A DNA stretch of 16,831 nt from CAZDET01 sp964504335 (GTDB lineage: Bacteria; Bacteroidota; Bacteroidia; Chitinophagales; Saprospiraceae): the NCBI GenBank assembly GCA_964504335.1, contig CAZDET010000087.1, positions 1-16,831 on the forward strand. The letters are read 5' to 3'. Position 1 is the stretch's first letter; each line of letters opens with the position of its first letter. The position numbers were made by a program, and so were the translations under genes. The notes beneath the pieces were generated by a model. That model was given only the letters and a program-made list of their open reading frames with translations, did not search any database and was not told the DNA's origin. Positions 6,832 to 16,314 of the stretch are shown here, one piece after another.

Positions 6832-6861
6832 CAAAGATAAAAAGAATGAACTTTCAACCAA
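6832..6861 (-). promoter_or_regulatory. Consensus promoter of the candidate RNA
   Basis: On the minus strand TTG (6861-6859), exactly 19 nt, then TATCTTTG (6839-6832), followed by C. All defined positions of the Bacteroidota consensus TTG-N19-TAnnTTTG are met. A second TTG at 6857-6855 has a spacing of 15, which is too short. The next minus-strand protein gene is some 960 bp away (5870) beyond an oppositely oriented gene, so this promoter has no coding target. Confidence 0.65.
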
Positions 6862-7105
6862 GAAAGGGGAAAGATTTTTTGGTGTATAAACAATAGTTTG
6901 GCGCGCCTTCGTAATTTTTAGTCTTTTTAATCAGGTGTTGTTTTATTTTTGTCGGATTTGCTTTTGTTTATAAGTTTTGTTTAATAAATGCATTTGTCGG
7001 AGGCAGAAATACAGACCAAAAAGGTTTCTAAATTCTTATCCAACGTTTAATTACCAAAGCTGTTATTGCAGGAAGACTGTACACGACTCGGTCTGCCCCT
7101 AAAAT

Positions 7106-8035
7106 ATGAGTTACGTAGACATTTTATTGAGCCTGATTGTGGCGTTCATTATGTTCAGTGTTGGTCTATCCTTGCGTCCGGACAACTTCATTCGCACTTT
7201 TTCCCAGCCGAAGCCCTACGTCTCTGGTGTCGTCTTACAACTGATTTTCCTTCCGCTGTTTGCTTTTTCCGTAACGACTTTTTGGGGTCTTCCGGCCGCA
7301 TTTTCTGTGGGGATCATCATCCTGTCGGCCTGTCCGGGCGGGACGACGTCCAATTTCATATCCTATCTTTTGTCGGGCAACACGGCTTTATCGATCGCCC
7401 TAACGGTTACGAATAGCTTGATGGCACTGGTTTCCGTGCCGTTGATTGTCAACTTCGGTCTGCGGTGGCACTTAGGGACGGAAACGGACTTATCGCTCCC
7501 CGTAGGGCCCACGGTGGTACAAATATTTCTGATTACTGTGGTTCCTACCGCACTTGGGATGTGGATAAATCGGATTCGGCCGATTTTTGCTTTAAATGTG
7601 CAGGAAACGCTGCGGTATGTCACGTTGGTTTTGCTGGCCTTGTTATTTGTCATTAAATTATTTGCCTCGGAAGAGAGTGGTGGGTCCGGGATTACCCTGG
7701 GAGAATTTGCTCAGATCCTTCCCGTTTCCGTGCTAGTCAACCTTGGTAGCCTGGCAAGTGGTTATTTATTGGGGAAGGCGCTGAATCTGGGAGTAGATAA
7801 TGAGTTGACTCTGGGGGTCGAAGTCGGGATTCAGAATACTTCCCTGGCCTTTTTAATTGCGGCCACGTTGATTGGAGACGAAGATATGTTGAAGCCGGCG
7901 CTGGTTTACGCGCTCTTCACGTTCTTCACAGCAGTGCTGTATGGATTGTGGTTAAAGCCGGATCAGTGGCGATTGCTTCGGTATAAATTTTTCCGATGGT
8001 GGCGCAGGCTGGGCCAAACGCGGGGCTCTATTTGA
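7106..8035 (+). CDS. Bile acid:sodium symporter (BASS) family transporter
   Basis: 309 residues, eight or more hydrophobic helices, inner membrane. BASS proteins couple sodium entry to uptake of organic anions such as bile acids, pantothenate or 2-oxo acids. Family motifs are clear: FSVGLSLR (17-24), CPGGTTSNFISYL (76-88) followed by GNTALSI (91-97), and EVGIQNTSLA (239-248), which together form the crossed-helix sodium and substrate site. The C-terminus is basic (RYKFFRWWRRLGQTR), consistent with a cytoplasmic tail. The substrate cannot be told from sequence. The start is the ATG at 7106; it has a long AT-rich leader. It is followed by a likely terminator, so probably monocistronic. Confidence 0.92.
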   Translation: MSYVDILLSLIVAFIMFSVGLSLRPDNFIRTFSQPKPYVSGVVLQLIFLPLFAFSVTTFWGLPAAFSVGIIILSACPGGTTSNFISYLLSGNTALSIALTVTNSLMALVSVPLIVNFGLRWHLGTETDLSLPVGPTVVQIFLITVVPTALGMWINRIRPIFALNVQETLRYVTLVLLALLFVIKLFASEESGGSGITLGEFAQILPVSVLVNLGSLASGYLLGKALNLGVDNELTLGVEVGIQNTSLAFLIAATLIGDEDMLKPALVYALFTFFTAVLYGLWLKPDQWRLLRYKFFRWWRRLGQTRGSI

Positions 8036-8058
8036 CAAATGTCAGCGCCAAATAGGCC
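8024..8058 (+). terminator. Terminator of the symporter gene
   Basis: GGC plus CTATTTG (8024-8034, with one bulged T at 8027) pairs with CAAATAG plus GCC (8049-8058), ten base pairs in all, followed by GGTCTTTCTT. The left arm runs into the stop codon. The remainder to 8153 holds only a small GCCAA/TTGGC hairpin at 8126-8139 just before the next gene. Confidence 0.5.
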
Positions 8059-8153
8059 GGTCTTTCTTGCGGGGAAGAATGGATACCCTTAGATTAGAAC
8101 ATCCTTTTCGACCTGTCACCTGATTGCCAAAAAATTGGCGGTAAGCCGGTTAA

Positions 8154-9695
8154 ATGCCAGCAGGCACACATATGATCGACGTCGTAAACAATCTTTTTCG
8201 CCTACATCTTCGCAAGTATCAGTACGAACTCGAACTGCACTACGAGCGCCCCATCGAGCTCCAGGAGGATACGTTTGAATCAATTATTGTCGAAAACGAG
8301 CAAACCGAATTCGGTCGGAAGTACCAATTCACCCGGCGCAATCCGCAGTATTATTCGAAGTCGGTACCGGTAGCTACGTACGACGACCTCTGGCCGTACA
8401 TCAAGCGGAGTCTCTACGAGCGCGACGGCATCCTCACTCAGGAGCGGGTGCGCGCCCTGGCCAAAACGGCCGGCACAACCAGCGGCAAGAGTAAGTACAT
8501 TCCCGTGACCAAACAGAACCTGGTCGCTACGCACCAATACGGCGGATGGGTCGCCATGGCGGCGCTTTACAGCCAAAAGGAAGACTTAAAAATTTTCGCC
8601 AAGAAAAACCTGCTCATCGGTGGCGGGCTCTACGGCAATTACCCCGACACTGATGTACTCGTAGGCGATATTAGTGCCATACTAATCCAGAGCCTGCCGC
8701 TGGTGGTACGTCCCTTTTACATTCCCGATGTAAAGACGGCCACCCTACCCGATTACGAGCAAAAGATCAAGCGCATTGCCGAGTTGGGTGCGAAGGAAAC
8801 CAGCATTACGATGCTCGGCGGCGTACCCACCTGGAATTTGACGCTGTATCGACAAATTCTGGAGCTTACCGGAGCGAGCAATTTGCTCGAAATCTGGCCG
8901 GATCTCCAGGCGTATGTGCACGGAGGGGTTAGCTTTGCGCCTTACCGCTGCCACTTCCGGGAGCTCATTCCGAGCGATACCTTTTTGTATCAGGAGGTGT
9001 ACAACGCCTCGGAAGGCTTCTTTGCCATTCAGGATCAATTGGATCGTGACGATATGCTCCTGTTGCTCTCTAATGGCATCTACTACGAGTTCATTCCCTT
9101 CCAGCAGTTTAAGGCCGGCAACCACCAGGCCATTCCACTGGCCGATGTGCAATTGGGCGAAACCTACGCCCTGGTCATCACCACTAATGCCGGGCTGTAT
9201 CGCTACTTAATCGGCGATTTGGTGACGATCTCCTCCGTGAAGCCCTACCGCATTAAAATTGTGGGCCGAACGAAGGAATACATCAATGCCTTCGGCGAGG
9301 ATTTGCTGGTGGAAAATGCCGAGCAGGCCCTGATGTCGACCTGTCGATTGCACCACGCAACGATAAATGAATATACGATTGCGCCATTCTACTTGCGCGT
9401 GAATGAACGGGGAAGGCATCAGTGGTTCATTGAGTTCGAAGTGCCGCCGGGAAGCATGCCAGCCTTCGCCGGAGATCTCGATCGCGCCCTCCAGCGGGAA
9501 AACAGCAACTACGAGCAAAAGCGCACAAACGACTTTGCCATCGATGCTCTGGAGGTGATCGATTTGCCCAGCGGCTTTTTCAAAGATTGGCTGCGGACGA
9601 AGGGAAAGATTGGTGGCCAGAACAAGGTACCCAAATTGGCAAACCACCGCCAGTATGCCGAGGAAATCCTGGAATTATTGGGCCAGCCAGGTTAG
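8154..9695 (+). CDS. GH3-family acyl-adenylate/amide synthetase-like protein
   Basis: 513 residues, cytoplasmic. GH3 proteins belong to the ANL adenylating superfamily; the plant members join amino acids to auxin or jasmonate, and the name 'auxin-responsive promoter' is historical. Visible motifs: the ATP loop TAGTTSGKSKYIP (105-117), YNASEGFF (283-290), GLYRYLIGD (347-355), GRTKEYINAFGEDL (371-384) and the C-terminal lysine-rich GKIGGQNKVPKL (484-495). All active-site regions look intact, so it should be an active enzyme, but the bacterial substrate is unknown. A second ATG at residue 7 (8172) is an equally possible start, since homologues I recall begin near there. Its TAG stop overlaps the TAA of the convergent lipoprotein gene. 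No biosynthetic neighbours. Confidence 0.9.
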   Translation: MPAGTHMIDVVNNLFRLHLRKYQYELELHYERPIELQEDTFESIIVENEQTEFGRKYQFTRRNPQYYSKSVPVATYDDLWPYIKRSLYERDGILTQERVRALAKTAGTTSGKSKYIPVTKQNLVATHQYGGWVAMAALYSQKEDLKIFAKKNLLIGGGLYGNYPDTDVLVGDISAILIQSLPLVVRPFYIPDVKTATLPDYEQKIKRIAELGAKETSITMLGGVPTWNLTLYRQILELTGASNLLEIWPDLQAYVHGGVSFAPYRCHFRELIPSDTFLYQEVYNASEGFFAIQDQLDRDDMLLLLSNGIYYEFIPFQQFKAGNHQAIPLADVQLGETYALVITTNAGLYRYLIGDLVTISSVKPYRIKIVGRTKEYINAFGEDLLVENAEQALMSTCRLHHATINEYTIAPFYLRVNERGRHQWFIEFEVPPGSMPAFAGDLDRALQRENSNYEQKRTNDFAIDALEVIDLPSGFFKDWLRTKGKIGGQNKVPKLANHRQYAEEILELLGQPG

Positions 9696-10141
9696 TTGGC
9701 CGGTTGAAGCTTCAGCTCCGTGTCCGGCGCCAGTACGACGATCGAGTCGACGTAGTAATCGTTGTTTCCCACTAATAACCGAAAAGCAATCTTGTCGCCC
9801 GACGTGATGCTATCAATCATCGGCTCCGTATCGGCGATGAGTTTGATCTGGCTGGCGCGCAAAAAACCGGGAACGGACTCAATATCGATCAACAAATCGC
9901 GGCCTCCCTGGCGGACGGCCGATTGGGCCACTGCAAACACCTCTCCCCGCGTTCGGTAGACGCGGTTCGGAACGGCTGGCTTTTCCGAGGGAGAAACCTG
10001 GGGAATCTCCCGGGCAGGAGTCGTAGTTTCCGTGGCGGAATCAGTATCGGTATTCGATGCTTCGCCGGCACATGTGGGCAGCAACAAAGAGAGCCCTCCC
10101 AGCAGGAGGAGAAGCGGAAACATGCGAGCAATCCAGTTCAT
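9692..10141 (-). CDS. Lipoprotein with a possible CusF-like domain
   Basis: 149 residues. The N-terminus is a lipoprotein signal peptide: FPLLLLLGGLSLLLPTC, with a lipobox L-P-T-C and C24 as the acylation site. A T/S/E-rich linker (about 25-56) follows. The C-terminal part, from GEVFAVAQSAV through ESVPGFLRASQIKL to GDKIAFRLLVGNNDYYVDSI, has the order of elements of small copper-binding CusF-type beta barrels (G-x-V, E-x-I-P-G-F, then GDxVxF), but the His and Met ligands of copper-binding members are not there. I treat the fold as a suggestion and the copper role as unlikely. Convergent with the GH3 gene, sharing the four bases TTAG at 9692-9695. An ATG at residue 7 (10123) is an alternative start. 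Confidence 0.8.
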   Translation of the reverse strand: MNWIARMFPLLLLLGGLSLLLPTCAGEASNTDTDSATETTTPAREIPQVSPSEKPAVPNRVYRTRGEVFAVAQSAVRQGGRDLLIDIESVPGFLRASQIKLIADTEPMIDSITSGDKIAFRLLVGNNDYYVDSIVVLAPDTELKLQPAN

Positions 10142-10272
10142 AAGTACGGCTTTTCGGCTGCAAGTATAGGGAGATTTTCAGTTTTGGGGGCAGCAAATTG
10201 GCCGACGCATGCGGCACACAGGTGCCTGCCGGCTGGGGAGCCGATTGCCGGGCCGGGCCGGCTGCACACCAT

Positions 10273-10304
10273 GTGGGTGGGAATATAAAAAACGGCCCAC
10301 CCAC
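10273..10304. repeat. 9-bp inverted repeat in the uvrA-lipoprotein gap
   Basis: GTGGGTGGG (10273-10281) and CCCACCCAC (10296-10304) are perfect complements around a 14-nt loop containing AAAAAA. The A/T run is in the loop, not after the stem, so it is not a standard terminator. A smaller hairpin GGCAC/GTGCC lies at 10213-10226. Confidence 0.6.
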
Positions 10305-10330
10305 CAAACCTGCCTGCCCGAAGGGCTACA

Positions 10331-10364
10331 GGTAGCCCGAGCGTGCGCTCCGCACGCGACTACC
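10331..10364. repeat. REP-like palindromic element
   Basis: GGTAG (10331-10335) pairs with CTACC (10360-10364) and, inside, GCGTGCG (10341-10347) pairs with CGCACGC (10351-10357) around a CTC loop; an asymmetric internal loop CCCGA/GA separates the two. A short GC-rich hairpin with a GTAG/CTAC foot is typical of REP elements mobilised by REP-associated tyrosine transposases (RAYTs). Only one copy is in the window. The rest of the 351-bp gap 10142-10492 is GC-rich; right after uvrA the minus strand has a TTG and, 20 nt on, GATCTTTG, which might be a promoter for the lipoprotein gene. Confidence 0.55.
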
Positions 10365-10492
10365 AGCGATGTTCACGGCCGTTCCGAAATTGTCACATTG
10401 GATGTATTGGCCTACCCGCCGGGCGGCCGTTGTGAGAATGGTGCTGCAAAGATCGGCTTTTAGGGGATAGTTGTCAAGCCCCTGATCCAGGA

Positions 10493-13381
<2,889 letters not shown>

Positions 13382-13515
13382 AAGTTTCCCAAATCCTTAG
13401 CCTAACGACTTAAGGCCAAGATGGGTTGATGAGGCTGGGAGGAGTTCTCTCTAAGATAGGGAATTCTTCTAATTTCCCGTATCTTCCCTCTTCGCACAAG
13501 CCAAAGCAATTCTTC

Positions 13516-13614
13516 ATGAACGATACCGTCATGATCTTAGTCGTCATCATTATCCTGCTCGCCGCCCTCCTCATCCTACGCCGTTCGGGTGCCCGCCGCC
13601 GCCGTAGAGAGTAA
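13516..13614 (+). CDS. Probable 32-residue single-pass membrane protein
   Basis: The frame from the ATG at 13516 reads MNDTVMILVVIIILLAALLI, then LRRSGARRRRRE and stops. It has a short polar N-terminus, one uninterrupted hydrophobic helix of about 18 residues and a strongly basic tail, the layout of a small membrane protein with its C-terminus in the cytoplasm. The frame is open upstream to 13426 but that part is not hydrophobic and looks non-coding. It is divergent from uvrA. An array of 8-bp repeats begins exactly at its stop codon, just as the arrays abut other gene ends here, which indirectly supports a real gene. TATCTTCC upstream is a weak promoter match. No family recognised. Confidence 0.5.
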   Translation: MNDTVMILVVIIILLAALLILRRSGARRRRRE

Positions 13615-13713
13615 TGCTGTAATCGTGTAATGCGGTAATCAGTACGCCAGCTAAATCGGCACATTTGCACATTGAACCATCGCCAAATTGAGTCATTGGC
13701 ACATCAGAACATC
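13610..13713. repeat. Degenerate 8-bp repeat array, 13 units
   Basis: Starting at 13610, thirteen consecutive octamers keep one phase. The first four are of the type (A/T/G)GTAAT followed by two variable bases, e.g. TGTAATCG; after two less regular units, the last seven nearly all end in CATT, CATC or AATT, e.g. GGCACATT, GCCAAATT. The array covers the whole space from the stop codon of the small membrane protein to the last codons of purine nucleoside phosphorylase. Positions 13653-13675 are identical to 14583-14605. Confidence 0.7.
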
Positions 13714-14531
13714 TGTTGCAAAAGTTCCACCACCACGCGCCGCAGGCGCTCCTCCACCCCACGCACGACCTCCAGCACCGATTCGACCGTCGTGGGCTGA
13801 ATGTCCTCAATCGGAAAACACTTATTGCTCACCACCGACAGGGCAAACACCGGTAAATCCATATGCCGCGCCACCAGAATTTCCGGCACAGTCGACATGC
13901 CCACCACATCGCCGCCGATGATATTCAGAAAGCGGTATTCCGCCGGTGTCTCCAGGTTGGGGCCCGGCAGCGCCACGTACGTGCCTTCGTGGGCCCGCAG
14001 GCCATGCCGCTCGCAGATGGCTATTGCCTGGGCATTCAAGGCGCGGTCGTAGGTGCCCAGCATATCCGGAAAGCGCGGCCCGAGCCGGTCGTCGTTGATG
14101 CCGCGCAGCGGATTGTCGGGCTGTAAGTTGATGTGGTCCTTGATACAAACGACGTCGCCCGACTCGATCGCCGCATTGGTACTCCCCGCGGCATTCGACA
14201 CGAGGAGCCGGCGAATGCCCAACCCCTTCAGCACCCGCACCGGAAAGGTGAGCTGCTGCATCGTGTAGCCCTCGTAGTAGTGAAAGCGCCCGGCCATCGC
14301 CACCACGGGTACCCCCCCGAGCGTCCCAAACAGCAGCTTCCCGCGGTGCGACTTCACCGTGCTGACCGGAAAGTACGGCAGCAGCGTGTAGCTCATCTCC
14401 GCCTCGATTTCCATATCGTCGGCTAAATTGCTGAGTCCGGTACCAAGAATGAGGCCAAAGGCAGGCTCAAAGGAAGTCCGCCGGCGGATGAAGGCCAGTG
14501 TTTCTTCCATTTGCTCGTAGATCTGCGTCAT
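13704..14531 (-). CDS. punA: Purine nucleoside phosphorylase
   Basis: 275 residues from the ATG at 14531; an earlier ATG at 14561 lies inside a repeat array and would add junk. Cleaves inosine and guanosine (and deoxy forms) with phosphate to base plus ribose-1-phosphate, for purine salvage. It belongs to the trimeric PNP/MTAP class: phosphate-site motifs GTGLS (30-34), SHRGKLLFG (61-69) and GRFHYYEGY (81-89); NAAGSTN (113-119); purine-site GPNLETPAEYR (190-200), with E194 matching human E201; GMSTVPE (211-217); and SVVSNK with N236 matching human N243. It lies downstream of mqnC on the same strand with an 8-bp repeat array between them; 5'-end promoter not visible. The last codons (QQMF) are formed by repeat units. 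Confidence 0.94.
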   Translation of the reverse strand: MTQIYEQMEETLAFIRRRTSFEPAFGLILGTGLSNLADDMEIEAEMSYTLLPYFPVSTVKSHRGKLLFGTLGGVPVVAMAGRFHYYEGYTMQQLTFPVRVLKGLGIRRLLVSNAAGSTNAAIESGDVVCIKDHINLQPDNPLRGINDDRLGPRFPDMLGTYDRALNAQAIAICERHGLRAHEGTYVALPGPNLETPAEYRFLNIIGGDVVGMSTVPEILVARHMDLPVFALSVVSNKCFPIEDIQPTTVESVLEVVRGVEERLRRVVVELLQQMF

Positions 14532-14535
14532 GTAG

Positions 14536-14603
14536 TAATGTGCTGATTTGCTAATGTGCAAATGTGCTAATAATTAATTGTCAAATCGGCACATTTGCAC
14601 ATT
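14536..14603. repeat. Inverted 8-bp repeat array between mqnC and punA
   Basis: Four octamers of the type TAATGTGC / TGATTTGC / AAATGTGC (14536-14567) are followed by an AT spacer (14568-14579) and three octamers in the opposite orientation (GTCAAATC, GGCACATT, TGCACATT; 14580-14603). The innermost parts form a perfect 15-bp inverted repeat (14553-14567 with 14589-14603) and could fold as a hairpin in the mqnC-punA transcript. It fills the 78-bp gap between the two genes. Confidence 0.75.
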
Positions 14604-14609
14604 GACACC

Positions 14610-15752
14610 TTAATCCACGATAAGCGCTGCCCGATCCAGTTCCTGCTGTTCGATGTGGGCCGGCAGCTCGCGGTATTCGTACTGCTGGTTGCGCAACTGC
14701 GGCACGAAGCCCGCCTCGCGAATGGCCTCCTGAATGCCGTCGGCCGTGAAGCGCCAGCGGGCACCGGCGGCGGAGACGACGTTTTCTTCGATCATGATGG
14801 AACCGAAGTCGTTGGCCCCGGCGTGGAGGCAGAGTTGCGCCACCTGCTTGCCGACGGTCAGCCAGCTCGCCTGGATATTGATCACGTTGGGCAGCATGAT
14901 GCGGCTGAGGGCGATCATGCGCACGTATTCGTCGCCCGTCACGGTGTTGCGGGCGCGCTTGAGCTTTTTGAGAATGGTGTCTTCGTCCTGAAAGGGCCAC
15001 GGGATGAAGGCCAGGAAGCCCTTCGCATCGGCGGGCTTGCGCGCCTGCACGTCGCGGATTTTCACCAGGTGCTCCATGCGCTCGAGGTTGGTCTCGATGT
15101 GGCCGAACATCATCGTTGCGCTGGTGGTGATGCGCAGTTGGTGGGCCGCCTCCATGATGTCGAGCCATTCCTGCGCTCCGCACTTTCCTTTGGAAATCAG
15201 CCGGCGCACGCGGTCGTCCAGTATTTCCGCGCCCGCACCGGGCAGGCTATCCAGCCCCGCCTCGTGCAGCGCCCGCAGCACCTCGGTATGCGACTTCTTA
15301 TCGAGCTTGGCGATGTGCGCAATCTCGGGTGGCCCGAGCGCGTGCAGCTTGAGGTTGGGGTACAATTCCTTTAGCTCGCTAAACAGATCGACGTAGTACT
15401 GCAAGCCCAAATCGGGGTGGTGCCCCCCTTGCAGCAGCAACTGCTCGCCCCCGTAGCGGAAGGTCTCCTCGATCTTCTGCTTGTATTCCTCGGTGGTGGT
15501 GATGTAGCTCTCTTCGTGGCCGGGCCGGCGGTAGAAGTTGCAAAACTTACAGTTGGCAATACACACATTGGTCGTATTGCTGTTGCGGTCGATGATCCAG
15601 GTCACGGTATTCCCGGGCACCTGCTGCTCGCGCAGCCGCTGGGCCACGTAGGCCAGTTCGGTAGTCGGCGCGTGTTCGAGCAAGTACACGCCTTCTTCGG
15701 CGGTCAGCGGTTCGAAGCGGAGGGCGCGGGTAAGGAGGTCGGCAGTTTGCAT
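14610..15752 (-). CDS. mqnC: Cyclic dehypoxanthinyl futalosine synthase
   Basis: 380 residues from the ATG at 15752 (MQTADLLTRALRFEPLTAEE), the start that fits the homologues I know; an in-frame ATG five codons earlier (15767) is the alternative. Radical SAM enzyme that cyclises dehypoxanthinyl futalosine in the futalosine route to menaquinone. The radical SAM cluster motif is NVCIANCKFCNFYRR, cysteines about 64, 68 and 71, preceded by WIIDRNSNTTN; LLLQGGHHPDLGLQYY and the later SLPGAGAEIL and DFGSIMIEENVVSAAG segments are those of MqnC and its relative MqnE. I choose MqnC from the NTTNVCIANCKFC context and the GGHHPD segment. The other mqn genes are not in the window. A good promoter lies directly upstream. 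Confidence 0.92.
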   Translation of the reverse strand: MQTADLLTRALRFEPLTAEEGVYLLEHAPTTELAYVAQRLREQQVPGNTVTWIIDRNSNTTNVCIANCKFCNFYRRPGHEESYITTTEEYKQKIEETFRYGGEQLLLQGGHHPDLGLQYYVDLFSELKELYPNLKLHALGPPEIAHIAKLDKKSHTEVLRALHEAGLDSLPGAGAEILDDRVRRLISKGKCGAQEWLDIMEAAHQLRITTSATMMFGHIETNLERMEHLVKIRDVQARKPADAKGFLAFIPWPFQDEDTILKKLKRARNTVTGDEYVRMIALSRIMLPNVINIQASWLTVGKQVAQLCLHAGANDFGSIMIEENVVSAAGARWRFTADGIQEAIREAGFVPQLRNQQYEYRELPAHIEQQELDRAALIVD

Positions 15753-15779
15753 AGGTTGTACTTCCATTCAGCGAGGAAA

Positions 15780-15813
15780 CAAAGGTAAGGAAGGACGGGT
15801 TGAGAACTTTCAA
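15780..15813 (-). promoter_or_regulatory. Promoter for mqnC
   Basis: TACCTTTG on the minus strand (15787-15780) matches TAnnTTTG in full. TTG at 15813-15811 is 23 nt upstream, at the long end of accepted spacing. Transcription would begin about 20-25 nt before the mqnC ATG at 15752. Confidence 0.5.
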
Positions 15814-15828
15814 CTTTTATTGAAAGTT
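15805..15828 (-). repeat. 9-bp inverted repeat upstream of mqnC
   Basis: AACTTTCAA (15805-15813) and TTGAAAGTT (15820-15828) are perfect complements with a 6-nt loop. It lies 16 bp beyond the stop of the minus-strand membrane protein gene and overlaps the -33 element of the mqnC promoter. It could be a weak terminator for the upstream operon (no T-tract follows) or an operator for mqnC. Confidence 0.55.
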
Positions 15829-15844
15829 TATGCGCTCTTCGCCA

Positions 15845-16270
15845 TCACACAAAGTATTCGACCGCCAAGAGCCCCAACGCCACAACAAACAAGCCCATCG
15901 CCCCGAGCAGCCACCCGCGCTTGCGCTGCACCACCCGCTGATTCATAAATTGGATAGAGGTGGCACTTGCCTTCGAATAGCGGTACTTCTGCGGAAATAG
16001 CACAAAAAAGCTCGCCCCCAGCGACAGTAGCCATAGCCCCGCCGCCACTTTCACCAGCCAGGGATTGGTCGCACCGTTGAAGGCCTCCTCGTCGGTCTTC
16101 AAAAAAATGGCAAAAGCGATGCTGATCATGCCCGCCAGGAATTTGGCGGCGTCTTCCACGCGCTCGGCCTGGCGCTGTTCTTGTTCTTGTACGAAGTCGA
16201 GCCAGCTATCCTCTTCGGGCTCTGCGAAGCGGGAGGCGTCTAAGCGTAGTGGTTCTTCGGAATCAGCCAT
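15845..16270 (-). CDS. Three-helix membrane protein, function unknown
   Basis: 141 residues. An acidic soluble N-terminus (MADSEEPLRLDASRFAEPEE) runs into a charged, probably helical stretch (DFVQEQEQRQAERVEDAA, 25-42), then three hydrophobic segments at about 43-58, 71-92 and 118-140, with a basic loop between the second and third (PQKYRYSKAS...VVQRKRG, 93-117). No family motif recognised. It is the last gene of a unit with the zinc-ribbon gene (44 bp upstream) and a TPR gene. Its start ATG at 16270 is the first in frame and has no competitor. Confidence 0.7.
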   Translation of the reverse strand: MADSEEPLRLDASRFAEPEEDSWLDFVQEQEQRQAERVEDAAKFLAGMISIAFAIFLKTDEEAFNGATNPWLVKVAAGLWLLSLGASFFVLFPQKYRYSKASATSIQFMNQRVVQRKRGWLLGAMGLFVVALGLLAVEYFV

Positions 16271-16314
16271 GGTGGTCGAAAGTTAGCGTCGGGATTTTTA
16301 AAAGCCGTTGAAAA

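Noticed and set aside
6848..6858. The 11-mer GTTGAAAGTTC occurs on the minus strand near both the candidate RNA promoter (6858-6848) and the mqnC promoter (15814-15804).
   Set aside because: Dozens of shared 11-mers are expected by chance within a window this long, and the distances to the -7 elements differ by 8 nt.
13610..13713. CRISPR array.
   Set aside because: Unit length is 8 bp, units are degenerate, there are no unique spacers between identical repeats and no cas genes.
13704..14531. Idea that the phosphorylase next to mqnC serves the futalosine pathway by removing the purine from futalosine.
   Set aside because: The active-site motifs are those of ordinary trimeric inosine/guanosine phosphorylases, and the futalosine step is done by MqnB-type nucleosidases.
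15845..16270. Pycsar-type membrane effector (helix followed by membrane segments).
   Set aside because: Three membrane helices and no recognisable motif of that family, and no cyclase gene in the visible operon.
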